A DNA stretch of 64,000 nucleotides from Brevibacterium ravenspurgense. GTDB lineage: Bacteria > Actinomycetota > Actinomycetes > Actinomycetales > Brevibacteriaceae. Location of the stretch: the NCBI RefSeq assembly GCF_001584615.1, contig NZ_LQQC01000010.1, positions 186,001-250,000 on the forward strand, written 5' to 3'. This document shows positions 33,774-42,297 of the stretch, one piece after another. The notes beneath the pieces are model-generated. The model was not told where the DNA came from. It ran no database searches and saw only the letters and a program-made list of their open reading frames with translations. Each line of letters opens with the position of its first letter. Positions within the stretch are counted from its first letter, which is position 1. A program made the position numbers and the translations under genes.

Positions 33774-34343
33774 TCACAGACCCGCGTGCGAGGCGGGGTC
33801 AATTGAACGCAGAAGCCTGCGGATCTCGACAACCCCGGGACGGCGAAAGGAATCTTCCGCCAGTGCTGCCAACGCCCTGCGCTGCTGTGGGGCCGTGGGA
33901 GCGAGCACCGAACGAGCGGCTCGTTTGCGCTGCGTGAGGTCCTCGATCGGCAGAATGCAGTCGACGACTATGTCGAACAGCGTTTTGAGCGGTTCCGTCA
34001 CACGGCAGTCGCCGAACTCCCGGTACTGGTCACCGCCTAAGCTCCGTTCCCACACAGCGGTGCCTTCGGGTACGCGACGCACACGGCGTCTGACCAAAGT
34101 TGTGACGTCCAGAAGCGCGGGAGCCTGTGCGCTGCCCCACCACACCCAGTGCGCAGCCGCGTGGGAAAAGGCTGTCCCGTGAATCGGCGGGGCGCCGAGA
34201 GCGGCGGCGCGCAGCTTGGGCGTCAGCACCGCACCCGCGCGTATCCAAGAGGTTTCTGTCAGCTGTACCAGCAGGCCGTCGCGTCTGAGCGCATACAGCT
34301 GGAGTGCGCTCAGCGGCTTTCCTGTGCGAATGATCGTGTCCAT
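33774..34343 (-). CDS. AbiEi-antitoxin-like/hypothetical protein
   Basis: The 189-residue protein starts with a short winged-helix-like region (LSALQLYALRRDGLLVQLTETSWIRAGA), then AALGAPPIHGTAFSHAAAHWVWWG and a basic RRRVRR patch. This order resembles the AbiEi-type domain often annotated as a type IV antitoxin or transcriptional regulator, here without any adjacent AbiEii nucleotidyltransferase toxin. The C-terminal half (TEPLKTLFDIVVDC to EIRRLLRSIDPASHAGL) looks helical. No membrane or signal segment is seen. It lies downstream of the DUF349 terminator and converges with rel, so it probably has its own promoter. Family assignment is tentative. Confidence 0.6.
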   Translation of the reverse strand: MDTIIRTGKPLSALQLYALRRDGLLVQLTETSWIRAGAVLTPKLRAAALGAPPIHGTAFSHAAAHWVWWGSAQAPALLDVTTLVRRRVRRVPEGTAVWERSLGGDQYREFGDCRVTEPLKTLFDIVVDCILPIEDLTQRKRAARSVLAPTAPQQRRALAALAEDSFRRPGVVEIRRLLRSIDPASHAGL

Positions 34344-34379
34344 GCATCCACTTTCCGCGGTGGATCCCGGTGAAACAAG

Positions 34380-34415
34380 AGGCCCCCGAAAGCTGTGGAT
34401 AACTTTCGGGGGCCT
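34380..34415 (-). terminator. terminator of DUF349 gene with a DnaA-box sequence in the loop
   Basis: A perfect 13-bp stem (34380-34392 with 34403-34415) lies 30 nt beyond the reverse-strand DUF349 stop and is followed on that strand by CTTGTTT. The 10-nt loop reads TTATCCACAG on the reverse strand and so contains a perfect DnaA 9-mer (34394-34402). Confidence 0.85.
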
Positions 34416-34444
34416 GCTTCGGCTGAACGTACGGTCAGCGGATG

Positions 34445-35791
34445 TCAGCTGAAATCAGCGGCTGTGCGGCGCAGCTGTTCGAGCCACTGTTCCTTGGTTG
34501 CGAGCTCGTCACGCAGCTTGGCTGCCGTGGCTGAATCACCGTCAGCTTCGGCCTTGTCTGCTTTTTCCTTCAGCTGGGCAGTCTGCTGTTCCAGCTGTGC
34601 GAGCATGCCGGAGGCACGGTCCTGCTTGTCGGGGTCGGTGCGCTTCCATTCGGCCTGTTCGGCGTCTTCGATTGCGCGTTCGACTTCGCGCAGTCCGTTT
34701 TCCATGCGGCTGATGTCAGCACGGGGGACCGGACCGGCTTCTTCCCACTTGTCCTGGATGGTGCGCAGCTGCTGTTTGGCCTTCTTGTGGTCCTCAATCG
34801 GCAGAAGCGCCTTGGCCTGGGCCAGCAGCTCTTCCTTGACTTCGAGGTTGCCTCGGTACTCTTCGTCGCGTTCGGCCTGGTCGGCGCTGCGAGCTCCGAA
34901 GAATTTGTCCTGTGCGGAGCGGAAGCGCTCCCACAGTTTGTCGTCGTCCCCCCGCTGAGCGCGCGGCGAGGCCTTCCACCGGCTCATGAGTTCGCGGAAG
35001 CGGCTGCTGGTTTCGCGCCATGCGGTCGAATCGGCAAGCTGCTCGGCTTCTTCGACGATCTTCTCTTTGATCTTCTTGCCTTCGGCGCTGCGCTTGTCGA
35101 GTTCGGCGAAGAACTCGCGGCGCATCTTCTCAAAGGATCCGCGGGCCTTTTTGAAGCGCTCCCACAGTTCGGTGTCCTGGGCGCGGGGAATGCGGGGGAA
35201 GCTCTTCTGGATGTCCTTCCATTCGTCGAAGAGCTCGTTCATCTTCGCCGAGGTGTTCTTCCAGTGGATGCTGCCGGGAGCCTGGGCGATGAGCTCTTCT
35301 GCCCGCTCAATGACCGTCATGCGCTTCTGCACGCCTTCTTCGCGCGCCTTTTCGTGGTCTGCAGCCTGCTCTTTCGCGGCTTCCTTCGCACGCTTTTCGA
35401 GCTTGTCGAGGCGCTCCTTCAGGCCTTCGACATCGCCGACCACACGAGCTTCGTCAAGGTCGGTCCGCGCTTTTTCGACCGAGCGGATGATGTCATCGGC
35501 CTTTGTGCCGGCGGCCAGGCGCTCCTCCAGCAGGTCAACGGCCGATGCGTGCTCGAGGAAGCGGCGCGCGTAGAACTCAAGCGCCTGCTCTTTCGAGGCC
35601 GACGGGTATTGGCCGACAACAACCTCGCCTTTCGAGGTGGTCAGATACACATTGCCTTCGTCGTCTGCGCGTCCGCAGTTCATGGCCGCAATAAGCGCCT
35701 CTGAGCTGGGCTGAGCGGGTGCTGCTGCGGCGGCTGGGCGAGGAGCCGGCTTGGGGACGGGGCGCGGCTTGGGAGCGGGTGAGTCGGTCAT
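34445..35791 (-). CDS. DUF349 domain-containing coiled-coil protein
   Basis: The 448-residue protein has an Ala/Pro-rich N-terminus (1-25), a small domain with GRADDEGNVYLTTSKGEVVVGQYPSASKEQALEFYARRF (about 38-78), then several DUF349 helical repeats. Examples are SIHWKNTSAKMNELFDEWKDIQK, WRETSSRFRELMSRWKA and DELWERFRSAQDKFFGAR, where tryptophans recur about every 75 residues. It is cytoplasmic and strongly coiled-coil. The molecular function is not established. It is adjacent to rel and hisS in many actinobacteria, on the opposite strand as here. A clear terminator follows its stop. Confidence 0.9.
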   Translation of the reverse strand: MTDSPAPKPRPVPKPAPRPAAAAAPAQPSSEALIAAMNCGRADDEGNVYLTTSKGEVVVGQYPSASKEQALEFYARRFLEHASAVDLLEERLAAGTKADDIIRSVEKARTDLDEARVVGDVEGLKERLDKLEKRAKEAAKEQAADHEKAREEGVQKRMTVIERAEELIAQAPGSIHWKNTSAKMNELFDEWKDIQKSFPRIPRAQDTELWERFKKARGSFEKMRREFFAELDKRSAEGKKIKEKIVEEAEQLADSTAWRETSSRFRELMSRWKASPRAQRGDDDKLWERFRSAQDKFFGARSADQAERDEEYRGNLEVKEELLAQAKALLPIEDHKKAKQQLRTIQDKWEEAGPVPRADISRMENGLREVERAIEDAEQAEWKRTDPDKQDRASGMLAQLEQQTAQLKEKADKAEADGDSATAAKLRDELATKEQWLEQLRRTAADFS

Positions 35792-36012
35792 CGTCTGCCT
35801 TCGGTTTTGTCTGCAATACGGCGCCCGCGGGCGCGAAACACTGCCAGCATAGCGATTCTTCGGCTTTTCTGTGCGGTTGTTGTGGACTGTTCGGCTGCTC
35901 GGACAGGGGTTTGCTCTGCCCGGTCGCCCCGGCAGGCGCTTTCATGCGAGCTCCAGCATTGGTGTCGGACCCGCTGTGCGGCCTGTCTTCAGTTGTCATT
36001 AGACTGTCGCCT

Positions 36013-36663
36013 ATGCGCATCCTCAATTCAGAAGCCCCTTTTCTGGGCGTCAACTGCTACGCGGTGGCTGCGGACAGCAGCAGCGACTGCGTGCTCGTCG
36101 ACGCCGGATACGGCAACACGGATGCTCTTGCCGCTGGACTGCAGCAACACGGCCTGACTCCCGTCGCTGTTCTGCTGACCCACGGTCACGTCGACCACGT
36201 GCTGGGTCTGCCCGACTACATGCAGCACTGGGACGTTCCCGTGTGGCTGCACGAAGCCGATGTCTACCGGCTCGATGACCCCGCCGCGACCATGTCGGCA
36301 CAGTTCCAGCCCATGCTCGCCGATGTTCTGCAGGGGTGGGCACCACCGAAGCCCGAATCCTTTGCTGACGGCCATGAGTGGGATCTTGCCGGCCTGCAGA
36401 TCTCTGCTCATCATCTTCCCGGTCATACGGAGGGCTCAACGGTCTTCTCCGTCACAGACGGTTCCGACAGGGTGTACTTCAGCGGTGATGTCCTGTTTGC
36501 CGGTTCCATCGGCCGGACGGACCTACCTGGGGGAGACCACGCCGCCATGCAGGAGTCCCTGGCTGCACTGCGGACATTCGCGGCAGCGCCCGTGTACCCG
36601 GGCCACGGCCCCGGCACAGAACTTTCCCACGAAGTCGCCACCAACCCCTTCCTGGTCGGCTGA
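36013..36663 (+). CDS. metallo-beta-lactamase-fold hydrolase, glyoxalase II-like
   Basis: I chose ATG at 36013 (216 aa), where MRILNSEAPFLGVNCYAVAAD begins the fold; the open frame upstream is compositionally different. The metal site is complete: H57-x-H59-x-D61-H62, H138 in LPGHTEGS, D159 in YFSGDVLF and H198 in YPGHGPGTEL. The family includes hydroxyacylglutathione hydrolases and general thioesterases; actinobacteria lack glutathione, so the substrate is open. It lies just upstream of hisS, a common actinobacterial arrangement, with 47 nt between them. Confidence 0.92.
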   Translation: MRILNSEAPFLGVNCYAVAADSSSDCVLVDAGYGNTDALAAGLQQHGLTPVAVLLTHGHVDHVLGLPDYMQHWDVPVWLHEADVYRLDDPAATMSAQFQPMLADVLQGWAPPKPESFADGHEWDLAGLQISAHHLPGHTEGSTVFSVTDGSDRVYFSGDVLFAGSIGRTDLPGGDHAAMQESLAALRTFAAAPVYPGHGPGTELSHEVATNPFLVG

Positions 36664-36710
36664 GTCCGGCCTACTGTTTCCGAACTACGGATTTTTCAAG
36701 GAGCACTGTC

Positions 36711-38054
36711 ATGTCCAAAGCCGCAAAGCTGTCGGGTTTCCCCGAATGGCTTCCGCAGGACCGGATCATCGAGGAGCGCGTCCTCGATCTGCTCAAGCAC
36801 ACCTTTGAACTCAACGGCTTCGCTGCGGTCAACGTGCGCGCTGTCGAACCGCTTTCGATCCTCGCCAAAGACGGTGAGATCGACAAAGAGATCTTCACCC
36901 TCGGGAGGCTTCACTCGGAGGGCAAAGAGCGCAACCCGCTGGGCCTGCACTTCGACCTGACCGTGCCGACCGCACGCTACGTGCTGGAGAACGCCGGTCA
37001 CCTGAACTTCCCGTTCAAGCGCTACTCGATTCAGCCGGTGTGGCGCGGTGAGCGCCCGCAGGACGGTCGCTTCCGCGAATTCATTCAGGCAGACATCGAC
37101 GTCATCGGCGATGAGGTCCTCGCCGACCACTTCGAAGTCGAAATCCCGCTGGTCATGGTGCAGGCGTTCGACGCTCTGCGCGAACTCGGTGTGCCCGAGG
37201 CCGGCATTGTTGCCAACAACCGCAAACTCCTCGAGGGCTTTGCCCGCGGACTGGGGCTGGACGACGTCACCTCGGTTCTGCGCGCCATCGACAAGCTCGA
37301 CAAAATCGGCCCGGAAAAGGTCGAAGAGCTGCTGATTGAAACTGCCGGCGCCGACCAGACACAGGCCAAGCAGTGCCTCCGCCTGGCAGAGATCGAATCG
37401 GGAACTTCGGCATTTGCCGAAGACGTCATCGCCCTCGGTGTTGAGCACCCGCTGCTTAACGAGGGAATCGCGACTCTCGTCGCGCTTCTCGATTCGGCCA
37501 ACCGTCTGCACCCGGGAGCAGTCAAAGCCCAGTTGAAGATCGCCCGCGGCCTCGACTACTACACCGGAACCGTGTACGAAACTTTCCTCAAAGGCCACGA
37601 ATCCCTGGGCTCGGTTGCTTCCGGCGGCCGCTACGACGCACTGGCCAAAACCGATAAGAAGGTCTACCCCGGCGTGGGCATGTCGCTCGGGGTCTCCCGC
37701 CTCATGTCACGCCTTGTCGGAGCCAACCGGGCGCTTACAGCCACCCGCGGTGTGCCGACCGCAGTTCTTGTCGCCGTGACGGCAGAAGACCAGCGGCCAG
37801 AAGCTGATCAGATCGCCACGGCCCTGCGCCGGCGGGGCATTCCCGTCGACGTTTCCCCATCCGCGGACAAGTTCGGCAAGCAGATCCGCTTTGCCGAACG
37901 CCGGGGCATTCCCTTCGTATGGTTCCCATCGGCCGAAACCGGCAGCGAAGTCAAAGACATTCGGACCGGCGAACAGGTTTCAGCCGACCCGGACCTGTGG
38001 GCACCGCCCGAAGAGGACATCTGGCCCCGCGTGCTCCGCGTCGACGCCGAATGA
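36711..38054 (+). CDS. hisS: histidine-tRNA ligase
   Basis: The 447-residue class II synthetase has motif 2 in PVWRGERPQDGRFREFIQADIDVIG (about 105-130), the His-specific signature ARGLDYYTGTVYE near residue 279, motif 3 in GGRYDALAK, and a C-terminal anticodon-binding domain (about 345-447, PTAVLVAVTAEDQRPEADQIATALRRRGI). The N-terminus KLSGFPEWLPQDRIIEERVLDLLKHTFEL is the longer variant found in part of the phylum. AAGGAG lies 7 nt before the ATG. It is followed by aspS after 64 nt with a possible separate promoter. Confidence 0.97.
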   Translation: MSKAAKLSGFPEWLPQDRIIEERVLDLLKHTFELNGFAAVNVRAVEPLSILAKDGEIDKEIFTLGRLHSEGKERNPLGLHFDLTVPTARYVLENAGHLNFPFKRYSIQPVWRGERPQDGRFREFIQADIDVIGDEVLADHFEVEIPLVMVQAFDALRELGVPEAGIVANNRKLLEGFARGLGLDDVTSVLRAIDKLDKIGPEKVEELLIETAGADQTQAKQCLRLAEIESGTSAFAEDVIALGVEHPLLNEGIATLVALLDSANRLHPGAVKAQLKIARGLDYYTGTVYETFLKGHESLGSVASGGRYDALAKTDKKVYPGVGMSLGVSRLMSRLVGANRALTATRGVPTAVLVAVTAEDQRPEADQIATALRRRGIPVDVSPSADKFGKQIRFAERRGIPFVWFPSAETGSEVKDIRTGEQVSADPDLWAPPEEDIWPRVLRVDAE

Positions 38055-38118
38055 ACCCCGCCGCGATGGCTAAACTGAACACAGACACCCTCGAAACAAC
38101 CTCCAAGGAGACCGCGCA

Positions 38119-39900
<1,782 letters not shown>

Positions 39901-41325
39901 TTGGCTGACCTGTTCTCCGCGGAGCCCGAACCGAACGCCGGTTCGGGCTCCGTTTCTGCTCTTGACCCGCTTGCGGTGCGCATGCGCCCGCGCACAATGG
40001 ACGAAATAGCGGGACAGAAGCACCTCACGTATCCCGGATCGCCGCTGCAGCAGCTGGCCACCTCGCAGGCTGGTTCGAAAGCCGGCCCCAGCTCGGTGAT
40101 CTTGTTCGGCCCGCCCGGGGTCGGCAAAACCACGATCGCTCACGTTGTCTCGCACGCTCCCGACCGCTCCTTTGTCGAACTGTCGGCGATTTCGGCAACC
40201 GTGAAAGACGTCCGCCAGGTCATCGAGACCGCCCGCAATGACCGTGACCTCTACGGACGCACAACGGTTCTGTTCCTCGATGAGATCCACCGGTTCACAA
40301 AAGCCCAGCAGGACGCACTGCTGCCGGCAGTGGAAAACCGGCTCGTTGTGCTGGTTGCCGCAACAACGGAAAATCCGTCCTTTTCTGTCATCGCCCCGCT
40401 CGTGTCGCGCTCACTCGTGCTGCAGCTCGAACCTCTGAGCGAAGACGATATTCGTTCCCTTCTTGAGCGCGCCCTGCACTCACCACGAGGTCTGGCCGAC
40501 GGCTATGAACTTGAGGAAGAAGCGCTTGAGCACATAGTGCAGACCGCATCCGGGGACGCGCGGAAGTCTCTGACCGTTCTCGAGGCGGCAGCCGGCATCG
40601 CTGAGGCCCGCACCGAGGGCGGGACTCCTGTCATCACGGAAGCCGAGGTGCTCGAAGCCGCCAACGAAGCCCGGGTTCGCTATGACAGGGCGGGGGATCA
40701 GCACTACGACGTCGTGTCCGCGTTCATCAAGTCGATTCGCGGTTCTGACCCGGACGCTGCACTGCACTACCTTGCGCGCATGATCTCAGCGGGGGAGGAC
40801 CCTCGGTTCATCTGCCGCCGCATCGTGATTTCGGCTTCGGAGGACATCGGCATGGCCGACCCGCAGGCGCTGACCGTTGCAGTCTCTGCGCAGACCGCGG
40901 TCGAACGGATCGGGATGCCCGAAGGGCGGATCCCCATGGCCCAGGCAGTTGTATATCTGGCCTGCGCGCCGAAATCGAACGCGTCCTACAAGGCAATCGG
41001 GGAAGCTCTGGCCGACATCAAAAAGGGAAGCTTCGGCGAAGTCCCCAAACCGCTGCGCGATGCCCACTATCCCGGAGCAAAAGCACTCGGCCACGGAGTC
41101 GACTACCGCTACTCACACGACTACCCGTACTCCGTTTCACCCCAGGAGTACATGCCCGAACCGCTGCGCGGCAAGCGCTACTATCGGCCCACCGCCAACG
41201 GAGCCGAACGCACAATGGAAGACCGTCTGGCCGCCCTCGAAGCGCTGCGCACCGGCAGACCACAGCGCATAGACAGTGCCGAAAAAGGCGAGCCGACACA
41301 GACAGAAGGCAAACAGGAAGACTGA
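39901..41325 (+). CDS. rarA: replication-associated recombination ATPase RarA (MgsA)
   Basis: The 474-residue AAA+ protein begins at TTG directly after the aspS stop. The N-terminus ADLFSAEPE and the following LAVRMRPRTMDEIAGQKHL are conserved in the family. Walker A is GPPGVGKTT near residue 78, Walker B is LFLDEIHRF near 124, and the C-terminal tetramerisation part carries VVYLACAPKSNASYKAI and KPLRDAHYPGAKALGHGVDYRYSHDYP. RarA acts at stalled forks with RecA and clamp-loader components. A 13-bp hairpin lies within codons 7-18. Confidence 0.95.
   Translation: MADLFSAEPEPNAGSGSVSALDPLAVRMRPRTMDEIAGQKHLTYPGSPLQQLATSQAGSKAGPSSVILFGPPGVGKTTIAHVVSHAPDRSFVELSAISATVKDVRQVIETARNDRDLYGRTTVLFLDEIHRFTKAQQDALLPAVENRLVVLVAATTENPSFSVIAPLVSRSLVLQLEPLSEDDIRSLLERALHSPRGLADGYELEEEALEHIVQTASGDARKSLTVLEAAAGIAEARTEGGTPVITEAEVLEAANEARVRYDRAGDQHYDVVSAFIKSIRGSDPDAALHYLARMISAGEDPRFICRRIVISASEDIGMADPQALTVAVSAQTAVERIGMPEGRIPMAQAVVYLACAPKSNASYKAIGEALADIKKGSFGEVPKPLRDAHYPGAKALGHGVDYRYSHDYPYSVSPQEYMPEPLRGKRYYRPTANGAERTMEDRLAALEALRTGRPQRIDSAEKGEPTQTEGKQED
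39920..39952 (+). terminator. terminator-like hairpin inside the 5' end of rarA
   Basis: A perfect 13-bp GC-rich stem (39920-39932 with 39940-39952) and a 7-nt loop, followed by GTTTCTG, lies 20 nt after the aspS stop, exactly where an aspS terminator would be. It is inside the rarA reading frame. Its centre also contains CGAAC-N4-GTTCG (39932-39936/39941-39945), 10 of 12 positions of an SOS box. Confidence 0.55.
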
Positions 41326-41373
41326 CAGCGGCACCTCGTCAGGGGAGCGTGGGCGACGACACGCCAGCCCGCA

Positions 41374-41403
41374 TTGTGCCCCGGGCTGTCAATGAACTAA
41401 ACT
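41374..41403 (+). promoter_or_regulatory. promoter of rpsD
   Basis: TTGTGC (41374-41379) and TAAACT (41398-41403) are separated by 18 bp. Transcription would start near 41410, leaving a leader of about 140 nt before rpsD. Confidence 0.6.
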
Positions 41404-41409
41404 GGACCG

Positions 41410-41550
41410 CTGTTGTGCCTCATATGAATAGGCGGTCGTGATCATTCGACCTCGCGATGATCACCTCTTTCCCACAGGGGGAAACAACAGCTTCTGATCC
41501 GACCGAGGCAAGTCGGCCGAAGCACAATACTCTGAAAATGAAAGGTGAAC
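41410..41550 (+). promoter_or_regulatory. structured rpsD leader, possible S4 autoregulatory site
   Basis: The long leader contains a GTGATCAT/ATGATCAC hairpin (41438-41464, 11-nt loop) and a smaller CCGAC/GTCGG hairpin (41499-41516). AAAGG lies 5 nt before the ATG. Autogenous control by S4 is known in other bacteria; binding here is inferred from length and structure only. Confidence 0.35.
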
Positions 41551-42174
41551 ATGGCTCCGTCACGTTCACGCCGACAGGTCCGCCTGTCGCGCGCTCTCGG
41601 CATCCCGCTGACCCCGAAGGCTGAAAAGTACTTCGAACGCCGTCCCTACGCTCCCGGTGAGCACGGCCGTGCACGTCGCCGCAACGACAGCGACTACTCG
41701 GTCCGTCTGAAGGAAAAGCAGCGCCTCCGCGCTCAGTACGGCATCCGCGAAGCTCAGATGCTCAACCTGTTCAAGGAAGCAGCCCGCACCCCCGGTCTGA
41801 CCGGTGAAACCCTGGTCGAGCTGCTCGAAATGCGCCTGGACGCCCTCGTCCTGCGCGCTGGCTTCGCCCGCACCATCGCTCAGGCACGCCAGTTCGTCGT
41901 TCACCGCCACATCATGGTGGACAATCAGCTGGTCGACCGTCCGTCCTACCGCGTCAAGCCGGGTCAGATGATCCGCGTGCGCGAACGTTCGGTCGGCATG
42001 GACCCGTTCCAGGTTGCCGCAGCCGGTGCACACCGCGACGTTCTTCCGACCGTTCCCGGTTACCTGACCGTGAACCTTGAGGCACTGCAGGCCACCCTGG
42101 CCCGCCGCCCCAAGCGCGAAGAAGTCCCCGTCACCTGTGACGTCCAGATGGTCGTCGAGTACTACTCGCGCTGA
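41551..42174 (+). CDS. rpsD: 30S ribosomal protein S4
   Basis: The 207-residue protein begins MAPSRSRRQVRLSRALGIPLTPKAEKYFERRPYAPGEHG; I chose ATG at 41551 with AAAGG 5 nt upstream rather than GTG two codons earlier. The S4 RNA-binding domain is at about 95-155 (ARQFVVHRHIMVDNQLVDRPSYRVKPGQMIRV). The N-terminus lacks the four zinc-binding cysteines found in some S4 proteins, so it is the zinc-free form. It is a primary 16S rRNA binder in small-subunit assembly. The gene stands outside the large ribosomal operons, between rarA and alaS, as is common in actinobacteria. Confidence 0.97.
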   Translation: MAPSRSRRQVRLSRALGIPLTPKAEKYFERRPYAPGEHGRARRRNDSDYSVRLKEKQRLRAQYGIREAQMLNLFKEAARTPGLTGETLVELLEMRLDALVLRAGFARTIAQARQFVVHRHIMVDNQLVDRPSYRVKPGQMIRVRERSVGMDPFQVAAAGAHRDVLPTVPGYLTVNLEALQATLARRPKREEVPVTCDVQMVVEYYSR

Positions 42175-42185
42175 TCTGCTTTATT

Positions 42186-42218
42186 CAAGTGCCCGGGCCG
42201 TGTCGGCCCGGGCACTTG
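42186..42218 (+). terminator. terminator of rpsD
   Basis: A perfect 15-bp stem (42186-42200 with 42204-42218) with a TGT loop is followed by TTGTTTG, 12 nt after the rpsD stop. Confidence 0.9.
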
Positions 42219-42234
42219 TTGTTTGTAGGTGCAC

Positions 42235-42240
42235 TAGACT
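42235..42240 (+). promoter_or_regulatory. -10 element of alaS
   Basis: TAGACT lies 58 nt before the alaS ATG and immediately after the rpsD terminator. A -35 would fall inside the terminator stem (CACTTG, 16-bp spacer). Confidence 0.5.
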
Positions 42241-42297
42241 CGACAAAGCACGCGTCCTGCCTGGCAGGCTGCCAACACCCAAACGGAAAGGCCCGGA

